NCBI GenBank assembly: GCA_017557535.1
Contig: JAFYYM010000070.1
Coordinates: 62,001-126,000 of the forward strand
DNA length: 64,000 nt
Source of the DNA: Bacteroidales bacterium
GTDB taxonomy: Bacteria; Bacteroidota; Bacteroidia; Bacteroidales; UBA932
Direction of reading: 5' to 3'
In this document: in pieces, positions 16,754 through 26,246 of the stretch
How positions within the stretch are numbered: the stretch's first letter is position 1
Layout: each line of letters begins with the position of its first letter
The notes under the pieces: model-generated
The model's input: only the letters and a program-made list of their open reading frames with translations
What the model was told of the DNA's origin: nothing
Database searches by the model: none
Position numbers and translations under genes: made by a program

Positions 16754-18341
16754 TCTTGTCGCACAAATACACAAATATGATATCTGTATCACACAACAGA
16801 TCCATGGAATAACCTCTCTCCTTTATCAACGCCGCCACTTTCTGGGACGATGAACCCCGGGAAGCCCAATACAGGAACTGATCAGGCAACTCCGGCAACA
16901 TCCCATTGGAGGGAAACCGACAAACAGGGAAAACCGAGGACTGGTCGCTTAACATATAAGCGCTATAATAAGCGTTGGAATTGATGTGTGGATGATAATG
17001 CACGACAGCATCCAGGTCACTATAATCAGAAACTAACTCGATCGAGGGCTTATAATCCTCGTAAACATATTCCACCATTCTTCGGTGGAATGAAATGAAC
17101 ACACCTGCCAAAACAAGGACGCAGGCGATTCTGTATACCAGCTTGGACGCGCGATGATTCCTGGCCACCTTGTCGAAAAGCGACCAGATCAAGATCACCA
17201 CCAGGAAGTACAAGAAAGAAAGATACCTGATGTAAAGAAAACCTCCGATTCCGCAGAAAAGCCAGTAAGCGATCATTATACCCACAAGCACCCAAAAGAA
17301 GCCGTCGTTCAGCCGGGAAAGATTCTTCCTAGCCGAAAAGAACAAAAACGCCAATAAAACGACTTCTATCACCGTAAGATATGGTGAGCCAGAAACATTA
17401 TCTCCGAAAGGCAGAGCTGATTGAATCATGGCGTTCAGCTTATCCATCCAAGATGAGTCCACGACAAAAGAGGCGTGTTGAGCTTCAGTGCTATTACCTT
17501 TGACAGAGTAGAAAGTGAGATTAAACAACAACTTGAACAAAGGAGTCTCCTTCCATACATAATAGAGGCCGACGACTGTCACAGGGAGAAAATAATAAAG
17601 AGACTGAGCATACCGCTTCCGGGCAATCAAGCCAACTGTGAAGAAGATTACCAAGGCCCCACCTAAAACAAAGATAAGCTCGGAATTCTTAAACGCGAGA
17701 TACAGCAACAGGAACGCTACCGCCTCGACAAGCAGGTTCTTCTTGTGCGAAGTACTGTTCCACATAAGCTTATGTAAGACCAATACTGCGAGGAACAGCA
17801 AAAAAGTCCAGGAATAGAAGCGGCAAAAAACCGCCAATCCCATAACCAAGGGGGTGAATCCCCACATGGTGACAGCTAACAGTGATGTCCGTCGATCAAG
17901 CTCCAGGCAGCCAGCCATGAAATAGAACAAAAGGAACTGAAACAGGATCCACACAAATACATTGAAGCAGATGCAAATCCATTTCGGCGGATTACCATTT
18001 CCGAAGCAAGTCTCTAGAACGTTGATAATCCACATGTAATTCCTGTCGAAGAAGAATTTCTTGACAGACTTAAAGAACGGCAAATCCAGCACACTCTCAC
18101 CTTCTTCCAAGGTGAACCGTTTCTTCAATTCTCCCACTGGCACCCATTCTTCCGCTTTCCACATCGGGCTGTCAACTAAATAATCAATATGATCTTTGTG
18201 ATCATTAATATTCTGGGTATACTCGAACGTGTAATACTCATCAATAAAAAAACTGGCCTTCATCGAAGCCCAGTAAAGCATCGCGCCACATTGAAGGGCG
18301 ACTATAACCGTGAGGATCAGATATGAAAGCTTACGGGGCAT
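16737..18341 (-). CDS. GT-C type membrane glycosyltransferase (paralogue 1)
   Basis: 534 aa with about ten membrane helices. After the first helix comes the acidic loop FFIDEYYTFEYTQNIN (Asp34, Glu35), matching the catalytic-Asp position of GT39/GT83-type enzymes that use polyprenyl-phosphate sugars. A long first extracytoplasmic loop (residues 45-100) and a C-terminal soluble tail follow. It is paralogous to the preceding gene along its whole length. The adjacent DPM-type GT2 could supply the lipid-linked sugar. Sugar transfer would take place on the outer face of the inner membrane. Confidence 0.65.
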   Translation of the reverse strand: MPRKLSYLILTVIVALQCGAMLYWASMKASFFIDEYYTFEYTQNINDHKDHIDYLVDSPMWKAEEWVPVGELKKRFTLEEGESVLDLPFFKSVKKFFFDRNYMWIINVLETCFGNGNPPKWICICFNVFVWILFQFLLFYFMAGCLELDRRTSLLAVTMWGFTPLVMGLAVFCRFYSWTFLLFLAVLVLHKLMWNSTSHKKNLLVEAVAFLLLYLAFKNSELIFVLGGALVIFFTVGLIARKRYAQSLYYFLPVTVVGLYYVWKETPLFKLLFNLTFYSVKGNSTEAQHASFVVDSSWMDKLNAMIQSALPFGDNVSGSPYLTVIEVVLLAFLFFSARKNLSRLNDGFFWVLVGIMIAYWLFCGIGGFLYIRYLSFLYFLVVILIWSLFDKVARNHRASKLVYRIACVLVLAGVFISFHRRMVEYVYEDYKPSIELVSDYSDLDAVVHYHPHINSNAYYSAYMLSDQSSVFPVCRFPSNGMLPELPDQFLYWASRGSSSQKVAALIKERGYSMDLLCDTDIIFVYLCDKNDNME

Positions 18342-18343
18342 GA

Positions 18344-19981
18344 CTACTTCTTTGTCTTTTCCTCAAAAACATACACCGTGGTCACCCCCCATTCAATTAT
18401 GTCCACCTCCTTATATCCTTGATGTCTAATCCGCATCAAATCATTCATAGGCGTCATGGTGTTGTCAACCCAAAAAAGGAATGTTCTGGGCAAATCCGGC
18501 AAGGTCATGCCAAAATGATTATAGAAAGAATCGTTTGGAGAATAAGATTTCAAAGGATAGATTCTGGTGGAGGGGTCAAGGAAATCCACGCTCTCATAAA
18601 GCACGAAAAGAGAGGAATAATCCACCAATGCATCTGTTCCTTTATACTTACCCAATTTCTCGAATACCGGTTGCCATCCATCGTACACATAATCGATGTT
18701 TTTTCTGAAGAATGGAAGGACGGCCACCGCCAATACCAGACAGAGGGCGGCTTTACGGATCAGGCCTTCGGCCCTATGACCCCGAACCAATTTGTCGAAA
18801 ACGGTCCAGAAAAGGATCGCCCCAAGCAAGAACATGAAAGAGAGATACCTGCTCTTAGCAATTCCGCATATCCCACAGAAAATCCAGAAGACAACAGCCA
18901 TCCCGAGAAGGACCAGCACAAACCCATCGAAACGCCTCGGAATCTTCTTCTTCGCGGTGACTACCGTGACGAAAAGAACGATCAGACAGACAACTGCGAT
19001 TATAAGAAGAACAGGTGATCCAAACACCGAGTCACCAAACTGCTTGACTGAATTGAACAAAGCATCAGTCTTGTCTGCCCAGGATGATGTCAACATGAAT
19101 TTGACATGTTTTGACACCAGACTTCTCATTCCCCCATGATAAATGGCGAGGTGTTCGGCTGGATGGAGTACAACCTTGATGAACTTGATAGCGTGGGGCA
19201 TCAGAAGCGCCGCTCCAACCACAGGCAGGAAGTAATAAATGGACTGGACATATCTTTTCCGGACAACCAATGCGATAGTGAAGAAGAGAAACAGAGATCC
19301 TCCAAGCACAAACATCAATTCGGAATTCCTGAAAGCGAGATACAATGCCAGCATGGCGGCGATCTCGCAAACTATATTCCTCATGTGAGATGAACTGTCC
19401 CACATTATTCTGTGTAATACAATGGTGACAAGGAACAATAGCATGGTCCAAGCATAGAAACGACAGAAAACCGCAAGTCCCAAAACCAAAGGGCAAAAAC
19501 CCCACATCGCTACAGCGAGTAACGCGGAGCGCCGGTCAATGCCAAGACACCCAGCCATGAAAAAGAATAGGAGGAACTGGGTGAGAGCCAAGATCGCTAT
19601 GTTGAATAATATGCAGATCCATTTCGGAGCCTCATCTTTTCCGAAGACAGTCTCAAGGAAATTTATTATCCACATGTAATTCTTGTCCTTGAAGAACACC
19701 CCTATGGATTTGGAGAAAGGAATATCCAACACACTCTCCCCCTTCTCGAGTGTGAACCTGGTCTTCAAATCCCCGACATCCATCCATTGATTATTCTTCC
19801 ACTTGGGACTTAGAGGCATGTACTCAATATTGCCCTCCCGGTGATTGATGCTCTGCGCGTATTCGAAAGTATACCACTCGTCAATATAATAGTAAACCTT
19901 CCTTGAAGCCCAAAAGAGCATGACGCCGCACTGAAGCACGACTATCACCAATAGGATAATCCTTGAAAGACGTTTACTCAT
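18344..19981 (-). CDS. GT-C type membrane glycosyltransferase (paralogue 2)
   Basis: 545 aa from the ATG at 19979-19981, which overlaps the GT4 stop (ATGA); a longer frame adds only five residues. Same architecture as its neighbour: YYIDEWYTFEYAQSIN (Asp34, Glu35) after the first helix, GESVLDIPFSKSI and NYMWIINFLETVFG in the first loop, a FMAGCLGIDRRSALLAVAMW helix pair, then further membrane segments. The two genes are 2 bp apart and evidently arose by tandem duplication with divergence. Substrates unknown. Confidence 0.65.
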   Translation of the reverse strand: MSKRLSRIILLVIVVLQCGVMLFWASRKVYYYIDEWYTFEYAQSINHREGNIEYMPLSPKWKNNQWMDVGDLKTRFTLEKGESVLDIPFSKSIGVFFKDKNYMWIINFLETVFGKDEAPKWICILFNIAILALTQFLLFFFMAGCLGIDRRSALLAVAMWGFCPLVLGLAVFCRFYAWTMLLFLVTIVLHRIMWDSSSHMRNIVCEIAAMLALYLAFRNSELMFVLGGSLFLFFTIALVVRKRYVQSIYYFLPVVGAALLMPHAIKFIKVVLHPAEHLAIYHGGMRSLVSKHVKFMLTSSWADKTDALFNSVKQFGDSVFGSPVLLIIAVVCLIVLFVTVVTAKKKIPRRFDGFVLVLLGMAVVFWIFCGICGIAKSRYLSFMFLLGAILFWTVFDKLVRGHRAEGLIRKAALCLVLAVAVLPFFRKNIDYVYDGWQPVFEKLGKYKGTDALVDYSSLFVLYESVDFLDPSTRIYPLKSYSPNDSFYNHFGMTLPDLPRTFLFWVDNTMTPMNDLMRIRHQGYKEVDIIEWGVTTVYVFEEKTKK

Positions 19982-21027
19982 AACTCTTTCTCCCATAAAG
20001 GGATAACCCGTTCTATCGAGAATCGTTCCGAGAACATGGTAGCCTTCGCTGACAGGCTCTCCCTCAATCGCTGATCCTCTGCCAGACGAGACATGGCATC
20101 CGAAAGAGCCAACTCATCACCAACAGGAACCATAAGGCAACTATCGGAATCACCGAGCAGTTCCCCGGCGCTCTCAAAAGAGGTTGTCACACACGGAAGT
20201 CCCATCATCATAGACTCCAGGAGAGCGTTAGGCAAACCTTCATAATCTGAAGATAGGACGAACATCTCAGCATCCTTGACCGCCTCATGTATATCCCCCA
20301 CGAATCCTTCAAGGAAAACCTTACCTTCAAGTGACAAATCCCTGATCAAGCACCGCAATTCTTCCTCTTGTGGACCTTTGCCATAGATATGAAGGGTGTG
20401 GTCCGGATGACCTTCCGAGAACCGTGAGAAAGCCCGGATGAGAAGCGGGAAGTTCTTTTGTGGTTTCAGACGCCCTGAGGCCACAATCCTTTGACTATGA
20501 CCTTCCGCTTTACAAGTCACCTCAACGGGATTCGGCACAATGACCCCTTTCTCGCGTATCTTCTTCGGGAACATGTCGCGGATTGTTTCTGACTGGAAAA
20601 CAACCTTATCAGCACGACGATATGCCTGACAAGCGGCGAAGAAATGCCGCTCTCCCTTTTTCTTTGGGTTATTCCTCTCGGACATGATCTTTCTCCCTCC
20701 CCCAATCGCGAAAGCATTGAGAAGATTCGGCTTGTTCAGGAAACTCAAGGTCACATCCGGATGGAAAAACAAACGGACAAAGGTAAGGTAGAGATAACCG
20801 TAAACAATTGATATGAAGTACTTGACCGGAACCCTTGAGGGCGCCCTGAGATCAAACAGCCCCGCATTATCAACCTTAACCTTGCCGGAAAGGGGATATG
20901 GATTGGAGGAAACTGAAAAAGGCATGATATGAACCTCATGCCTCTCAGCCAACGAACTGGCCACCCTGGTGGCGATCCGCTCCGCTCCACCTCCCTCAAG
21001 AGATGATATGAGAATAAGGATTCTCAT
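19978..21027 (-). CDS. Family 4 glycosyltransferase
   Basis: 349 aa, GT-B fold, retaining. The N-terminal ILISSLEGGGAERIATRVAS is a GT4 glycine-rich loop. The C-terminal Rossmann half contains IVASGRLKPQKNFPLLIRAF, LEGFVGDIHEAVKDAEMFVL and the EX7E-type SSDYEGLPNALLESMMMGLP. Cytoplasmic or membrane-associated, adding one hexose-type residue to the growing glycan. It begins 3 bp after the DPM-type GT2. Confidence 0.88.
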   Translation of the reverse strand: MRILILISSLEGGGAERIATRVASSLAERHEVHIMPFSVSSNPYPLSGKVKVDNAGLFDLRAPSRVPVKYFISIVYGYLYLTFVRLFFHPDVTLSFLNKPNLLNAFAIGGGRKIMSERNNPKKKGERHFFAACQAYRRADKVVFQSETIRDMFPKKIREKGVIVPNPVEVTCKAEGHSQRIVASGRLKPQKNFPLLIRAFSRFSEGHPDHTLHIYGKGPQEEELRCLIRDLSLEGKVFLEGFVGDIHEAVKDAEMFVLSSDYEGLPNALLESMMMGLPCVTTSFESAGELLGDSDSCLMVPVGDELALSDAMSRLAEDQRLRESLSAKATMFSERFSIERVIPLWEKEL

Positions 21028-21030
21028 AAA

Positions 21031-21759
21031 CTACAGTTCAGTGACACCCTTCACGACGTATGTGGACGGATGCTCTTTCACTGAACCCTTTCTAATGGCA
21101 TACATGTCCACTAAACCGTGGAAAATCCTGGATAATGAATGATACTTCGATTCGCCGTTTATTCTCCTGTGGTGAGAGACTTCAATCTCCCCCACCTTAC
21201 ATCCCCGGCTAATCATAATGGCCGGGATAAAGCGATGTTGTCCTTCTACAAGATCAAGCCCCTCAAGGGCTTCCCTTCTAAAAACCTTCAAGGTGCATCC
21301 TGAGTCATGAATGCCGTCATGAAGGCAAGCCTGCCTGAGAAAATATGCCATTCTCATGAGCAGACGCCTGAAAGGATTATCACGACGGACCTTACGCCAC
21401 CCACAGACCACATCCAGATTGTTATCGATAAGATACCTGACCATCCTTGGAATATCTCCGGGAACATTCTGTCCATCACCGTCTAGAGCGGCGACAATGT
21501 CATTAGCCGCCATTTTGAATCCACAGTCTAACGCTGCCGTCTGACCATAGTTATGGTCAAATTCCACATATTTCAAAGGATGAAGCCCCCGGCAGATTTC
21601 CTTCGTCGAGTCCGAGGAGCCATCGTTGACAATGATTATCTCATACCTGCAGAAATGAGTTTCACACATTTGCTTGATGTCCTCGAACAAGCCGGGAATG
21701 CTGGCGGCCTCGTCCTTGACGGGAATCACAACTGATATGGATAAAGAATCAATCTGCAT
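21031..21759 (-). CDS. Polyprenyl-phosphate glycosyltransferase (DPM/ArnC type GT2)
   Basis: 242 aa. ISVVIPVKDEAASIPGLFED, VNDGSSDSTKEIC, FDHNYGQTAALDCGF, ALDGDGQ and RRINGESKYH are the diagnostic set of dolichyl/undecaprenyl-phosphate sugar synthases. It lacks the two C-terminal membrane helices of ArnC-type enzymes. It probably makes undecaprenyl-phosphate-sugar, the donor used by GT-C enzymes, two of which lie downstream. A 75-bp gap separates it from the radical SAM gene. Confidence 0.85.
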   Translation of the reverse strand: MQIDSLSISVVIPVKDEAASIPGLFEDIKQMCETHFCRYEIIIVNDGSSDSTKEICRGLHPLKYVEFDHNYGQTAALDCGFKMAANDIVAALDGDGQNVPGDIPRMVRYLIDNNLDVVCGWRKVRRDNPFRRLLMRMAYFLRQACLHDGIHDSGCTLKVFRREALEGLDLVEGQHRFIPAIMISRGCKVGEIEVSHHRRINGESKYHSLSRIFHGLVDMYAIRKGSVKEHPSTYVVKGVTEL

Positions 21760-21834
21760 CTTAAAAGATAAATCTTTGCAATTTATGTCTTTTTATCGAA
21801 TAATCCAAAATACAGCCATATAAAACATTTCATT

Positions 21835-22899
21835 TTACGGTTTTCGGATATTCGTGAAATAATTGCAGGAGCAATAACCCGCCTGACACAAGGTTGGAGA
21901 AGACAGCGGAGAGAACCCATTATCCGTTATCTCTCCCATCTTGAACGAGCCTGGAGGAGACAAGACAGGGCAACGCCATACTTCACCATCCGGAGAGACA
22001 GAAAAGCTGTTTTGGCCAGCGTCACAATAAAAGCCTCGCGGATGGAATTTGCCATCCGAGTCTTCTAGGGACTCGCCTAGCTGGGCGATATTCGCGAAGC
22101 CTGTCCTGGATCCATCAGAATAATAGACCCTCAGCATCTTCCCGCAGGCTTTCGAGCCTTTCAGATCCTCCAACACGCTCTGTGACAGTCTCGTGTCGAA
22201 ATTCCTCAATACTATAGGATTAACCCGGACCCGAGACCGCCGGAAAGACGATCCCATCTCCTTATAAAAACACCAGCTATCATCGTCAATCATCGGGATT
22301 CCTATGGACAAAAACGCATTATTCTTACTGGTCAACCAACGACAGCCTGACATTGATGCGGCTTTAATCGCCATCAGCCTTATATTCAAACTTGTTGGAG
22401 ACAGAGAAGGAATCAGCTTTGATACTTTCCCGAGGAATTCTTCCGGGGAAGTGTAATCCCTGTAATAAGAAGCTAGGATCTTGAATGTCCTGTTCCTTTT
22501 GCCTTTGAACAGATCCATCAAAGAGGAAAGATACTCATGCCCTTTGGAAAAGTTCGTGGTCACATAGATTATGATATGACCATTGAAGCGACAATCGACA
22601 AACCTCCGGAGAATCTCGGGGAAATCCCTCAAAAAGGTGACTTCCCCTCCTATCAGATATAATTCGACGACCCTTCTGGAAGAGACCTTGGACTCAATAA
22701 ACCTGACGATACTCTCCGCCACCGCTCCCCTTTTGTCAGGACTCTCACTCCTGAAGGCCTGGACATGCTTCTCTCGAGAGCCCTGGATACAGAAATCACA
22801 TTGATAGTTGCACAACGCGGTGACTTTCCATCTTATGACGAGGGAGCCGAGAAAAGAACGGGAGAGGTTAACGATCCTCTTGACATGATTAGCGCGCAT
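21835..22899 (-). CDS. Radical SAM protein with SPASM-like C-terminus
   Basis: 354 aa. Cys30, Cys34 and Cys37 (CNYQCDFC) form the [4Fe-4S] site for SAM cleavage. LYLIGGEVTFL is the following GGE strand. The C-terminal 100 residues hold CGKML, FYCDAGQNSFSVSPDGEVWRC and CQAGYCSCNYF, a Cys pattern like the auxiliary-cluster SPASM/twitch domains of peptide-modifying enzymes. The substrate is not evident: no precursor peptide is adjacent, but a PqqD-like protein lies five genes upstream. It could modify a peptide, or a sugar as some SPASM proteins do. Confidence 0.8.
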   Translation of the reverse strand: MRANHVKRIVNLSRSFLGSLVIRWKVTALCNYQCDFCIQGSREKHVQAFRSESPDKRGAVAESIVRFIESKVSSRRVVELYLIGGEVTFLRDFPEILRRFVDCRFNGHIIIYVTTNFSKGHEYLSSLMDLFKGKRNRTFKILASYYRDYTSPEEFLGKVSKLIPSLSPTSLNIRLMAIKAASMSGCRWLTSKNNAFLSIGIPMIDDDSWCFYKEMGSSFRRSRVRVNPIVLRNFDTRLSQSVLEDLKGSKACGKMLRVYYSDGSRTGFANIAQLGESLEDSDGKFHPRGFYCDAGQNSFSVSPDGEVWRCPVLSPPGSFKMGEITDNGFSPLSSPTLCQAGYCSCNYFTNIRKP

Positions 22900-22920
22900 T
22901 GTTCAGGAACTTGGTAAACA

Positions 22921-24366
22921 TCAGAACTGAAAATAGATGAACTTCGGTGAACCGTCGTCAAAGTATAACATAGTGACAAGGATGATAGCGAAGTAGAAGG
23001 CATATCGGACCACCCTGGAGCGGACGCGTCTCATCGAAAGACCGTGATCCTCTCCCCGGTCAATCCACTCGACAAACAGCATGACGGCAATCCAAACAGC
23101 CCGGATCAAAAAGTCCCCTTTGAAGAATAGTGACAAGTCGCCTATTGACTTCCAGTGGAAGACCCCCGTGAAGAAAGACCAAGCCTGTGAGAGATTGTCC
23201 GCCCTGAAAATCACCCATCCGATGGTCACGAGGAAGAACGTCAGTAGGATCTGCCAAAACTCCTTAAATGATGGAAGGATATGGTCAGGAGCCACAACTT
23301 CCTTATATTTCCGATTATTGCCTGTCAAAATCAGAGGAAGGAATAGTAAAGCATGGAAAGCGCCCCAAGCTATGAAAGTCCAATTCGCACCGTGCCAGAA
23401 CCCGCTGACCAGGAAGATGACAATCGTGTTGAGAGCTACCCTGGGCTTTGAGCATCGGCTGCCCCCCATAGGGATGTAAAGGTAGTCACGAAACCATGTG
23501 GTCAAAGAAATATGCCAACGGCGCCAGAACTCGGCGATGTCACGGCTGAAATAGGGGGTCGCGAAATTACGCGTCAATTTGATTCCGAACAGTTTACCAG
23601 TACCTATGGCTATATCCGAATAACCAGAGAAATCTCCGTAGATCTGGAACGCGAAAAGGATTCCCGCCGCTATCAGCTTGACTCCGGACTGGCCAGGTAT
23701 ATCCCCGAATACCTTATCCACATAGATTCCGCACCAATCGGCTATCACGATCTTCTTGAAATATCCCCAAAGGATCTGTCTCAGTCCATCCACCGCCTGG
23801 GAATACTCAAAGACCCTCTCCTTGCCGAACTGTGGCAGAAGGTTCGTCGAACGCTCGATCGGGCCGGCGACCAACTGGGGGAAGAAACTCACGTAAGCGA
23901 AAAAACGGACTATATCCCTAGTTGGTTCGATCTTGCCACGATAGACGTCGATCGAATAACTCAGTGCCTGGAAAGTGTAGAAGCTGATCCCTACCGGAAG
24001 GATGAGATGAAGCAAAATCCCGTCAGCCTTTCCCCCGAGGAAAAGATCGGCGAAGGACTGCGCGAAGAAATCATAGTACTTGAAGAGGCCGAGAATACCC
24101 AGATTCAGGATTATATTTGCCGCACTGATCCATGTCGCCTTCCTTCGGTCGTCCCCGCAGTTGAATATCAACAAGCCGCTCCCCCAACTGCAGAAGGATG
24201 TTATAGCTATAAGGATCAAGAACTTCCAGTTCCACCACCCATAGAAGAAATACGAAGCGGCAACCACGAAAGCGTTCTGCCATCTGAGATTCCGACCGAA
24301 AACAAACCAGTAGAGGCAGAAGACGACTGGCAGAAATGCGGCGAATATCAGGGAATTGAACGTCAT
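22921..24366 (-). CDS. MBOAT family O-acyltransferase (AlgI-like)
   Basis: 481-aa polytopic inner membrane protein. MTFNSLIFAAFLPVVFCLYW at the N-terminus, YFSRDIAEFWRRWHISLTTW, and the catalytic-His region SGFWHGANWTFIAWG with FHALLFLPL are those of AlgI/DltB-type acyltransferases. These pass acetyl groups across the membrane to an SGNH-type partner; the one at 25341-26246 is the likely partner. Start overlaps the stop of the preceding GT2 by 4 bp. It would O-acetylate the glycan. Confidence 0.92.
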   Translation of the reverse strand: MTFNSLIFAAFLPVVFCLYWFVFGRNLRWQNAFVVAASYFFYGWWNWKFLILIAITSFCSWGSGLLIFNCGDDRRKATWISAANIILNLGILGLFKYYDFFAQSFADLFLGGKADGILLHLILPVGISFYTFQALSYSIDVYRGKIEPTRDIVRFFAYVSFFPQLVAGPIERSTNLLPQFGKERVFEYSQAVDGLRQILWGYFKKIVIADWCGIYVDKVFGDIPGQSGVKLIAAGILFAFQIYGDFSGYSDIAIGTGKLFGIKLTRNFATPYFSRDIAEFWRRWHISLTTWFRDYLYIPMGGSRCSKPRVALNTIVIFLVSGFWHGANWTFIAWGAFHALLFLPLILTGNNRKYKEVVAPDHILPSFKEFWQILLTFFLVTIGWVIFRADNLSQAWSFFTGVFHWKSIGDLSLFFKGDFLIRAVWIAVMLFVEWIDRGEDHGLSMRRVRSRVVRYAFYFAIILVTMLYFDDGSPKFIYFQF

Positions 24367-25337
24367 GGCTTAATTCTCATCCTGTTCCTTATGAAAGAGA
24401 TGGAAATATTGGGATTGAATCTCGCTTTGAAAACAGAATAATCCTCGCACGATAGTACAGCCTCCATCAAGAACAAGTCCAGAGGAGCATAGAGCGGTGT
24501 ATGGCGACGTACCTCTGGAGCGATCTCGCTAAAGAAAGATTTCGCGAAATCGAACTTCTCCTCGGTGTCGAGAATGACAGTACCGCCGTAGAACAGCCTT
24601 AAACCTTCGGTTGGCAAGTTCCTGGTCTTTCGCTCATCATGAAGAGCCTTGAAACTCACTATGTTGTGGAAGTATAAATCCTTCTGGTGCAAGAGCGATT
24701 CCTGACGCTGGAGATAGTGATAATAAGGCCCTCTGAAAACTAGTGCTTTATCGTGGTATGAGCTGGCAAGGCCAGTGAAGAATATATCCTCCGTCCCATT
24801 ACGGACAAAGGGTGGCGGGAAGTGGATATCTTTTTCCACGAGGAATCTCCTTCTGAACAACCTGGCCCAAACAACTGGAGGGAACCTGTTCTGTATCACG
24901 TCCATAGGATAATACCCCGGTTCATCCTCGACAAATCCGAACCTGCTGCTCAAAGCTCTCTTTCCTGACTCGGGGAACTCCTCAATGTAGTTTGAGTTCA
25001 CGATCACATCATCTCCTGAGTCCTCCGCCTTCGCACACATGACTTCAAGGTAGTCAAGGTCAAGCCAGTCGTCAGAATCAAGGAAATAGACATATTCTCC
25101 AGATGCGGCATCCAAGCCGGCGTTCCTGGCCGCCGACACTCCCTTGTTCTCCGGGAAATGGATTATCTTCAAGCGGGAATCAGTGAAACCAGACATCACC
25201 TCCAGCGAATTATCACTAGAGTGATCGTCCACACAAATCAGTTCCAAGCTTTCAAGAGTCTGCCCCAAAACCGACTCCATGCATTTCCCGATGAATGGGG
25301 CGGCGTTATAGACAGGAATAATAACGGAGACTAACAC
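24363..25337 (-). CDS. Family 2 glycosyltransferase
   Basis: 324 aa, GT-A fold with LVSVIIPVYNAAPFIGKCME, VDDHSSDNSLEV and YFLDSDDWLDLDY. Paralogous to the GT2 proteins at 10692-11759 and 26243-27277, sharing order and spacing of motifs and a HYLQRQESLL-like segment. It sits between the SGNH and MBOAT genes, splitting the acylation pair. Acceptor and donor unknown. Confidence 0.85.
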   Translation of the reverse strand: MLVSVIIPVYNAAPFIGKCMESVLGQTLESLELICVDDHSSDNSLEVMSGFTDSRLKIIHFPENKGVSAARNAGLDAASGEYVYFLDSDDWLDLDYLEVMCAKAEDSGDDVIVNSNYIEEFPESGKRALSSRFGFVEDEPGYYPMDVIQNRFPPVVWARLFRRRFLVEKDIHFPPPFVRNGTEDIFFTGLASSYHDKALVFRGPYYHYLQRQESLLHQKDLYFHNIVSFKALHDERKTRNLPTEGLRLFYGGTVILDTEEKFDFAKSFFSEIAPEVRRHTPLYAPLDLFLMEAVLSCEDYSVFKARFNPNISISFIRNRMRIKP

Positions 25338-25340
25338 GAA

Positions 25341-26246
25341 TCAATTATTTATCAAACCAAGTGACATGATATCATTAGCCAGGGAGTCAGAGAAGACCCG
25401 GGCCCCTTTCTCATTAAGATGCAGTGAGTCATTAAACAAAGTCGAGTCCTCGAAACACGGCCTTTGGAGATAATCGAGAACCGGGATCCCGTACTCCTCG
25501 GCGATGGAAACGAACAGCTTTCTTGTCATACTTAGTGTAGACTCTGAGAAAGAGCTACTTCCATAGATGGGAGCCATGATAAGAACAACCTTTATCCCTT
25601 CTTGTGAAAGCTCAGATAGGTATGCTCTGAACCTTTTCTCATTATTTTCACTCCGTTTGAGGACAAGTTGATCCTCGGGATATCTGAAAAACCGGTCAGC
25701 ATTATACTTGAAATAACCCCGTCTTGTTAATCTTCGGGACCACTTCATATCATAAATATGCTCTCCATGGTAACGAAGCCAAGGGATAGAAATCCCTGCG
25801 AAATACCTTGGTTCCAACTTGAAGGCCTCTTTTAAGAAAGGCATATTCCACATCCAAGGCATAAATTGGGATCTCTCAAACTTTGAGGGTTTGGAGAAAG
25901 TCCATCCATCCACCAGTTGCACGACAATGACAGGCTTATCATTATATCTACGGTACATATCATAAGAAAGCCTTTCGATGCTGAAATGATGACCAATGAT
26001 CCCTAACGAAAATGATTGTAGTCCAGTTATACTATCAATCACATGAGGAAGGCAATCCGTATTCACCCTGGAATCACCGCAAATCAGCAACCCGGAGGAA
26101 GCATCACCGTCCATGACATCCTTCCATATCTCCATGTTTGGTTTGCTGACATGGCGGTACAGTTTTGAATAACAGTAATCCGAGACAGCCAGAATCAGTG
26201 ATAGCCCGAGAAAGAATAGAACTGTCTTTTTCAAAAACTTTCTCAT
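25341..26246 (-). CDS. SGNH-type O-acetylation partner protein
   Basis: 301 aa from the ATG at 26244-26246, which overlaps the previous stop (ATGA). One N-terminal membrane anchor (FLKKTVLFFLGLSLILAV), then a periplasmic domain with block I LLICGDSRV (Ser59) and block V FNDSLHLNEKG, the catalytic Asp-x-x-His arrangement of SGNH hydrolases. Proteins of this type (AlgX/AlgJ, PatB-like) transfer acetyl groups supplied by an MBOAT protein to a glycan; the MBOAT gene lies two genes downstream. Confidence 0.72.
   Translation of the reverse strand: MRKFLKKTVLFFLGLSLILAVSDYCYSKLYRHVSKPNMEIWKDVMDGDASSGLLICGDSRVNTDCLPHVIDSITGLQSFSLGIIGHHFSIERLSYDMYRRYNDKPVIVVQLVDGWTFSKPSKFERSQFMPWMWNMPFLKEAFKLEPRYFAGISIPWLRYHGEHIYDMKWSRRLTRRGYFKYNADRFFRYPEDQLVLKRSENNEKRFRAYLSELSQEGIKVVLIMAPIYGSSSFSESTLSMTRKLFVSIAEEYGIPVLDYLQRPCFEDSTLFNDSLHLNEKGARVFSDSLANDIMSLGLINN

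Noticed and set aside
23512-24441. 309-aa plus-strand frame opposite the MBOAT gene
   Set aside because: No hydrophobic or domain pattern of its own, mirrors the MBOAT codons; shadow.
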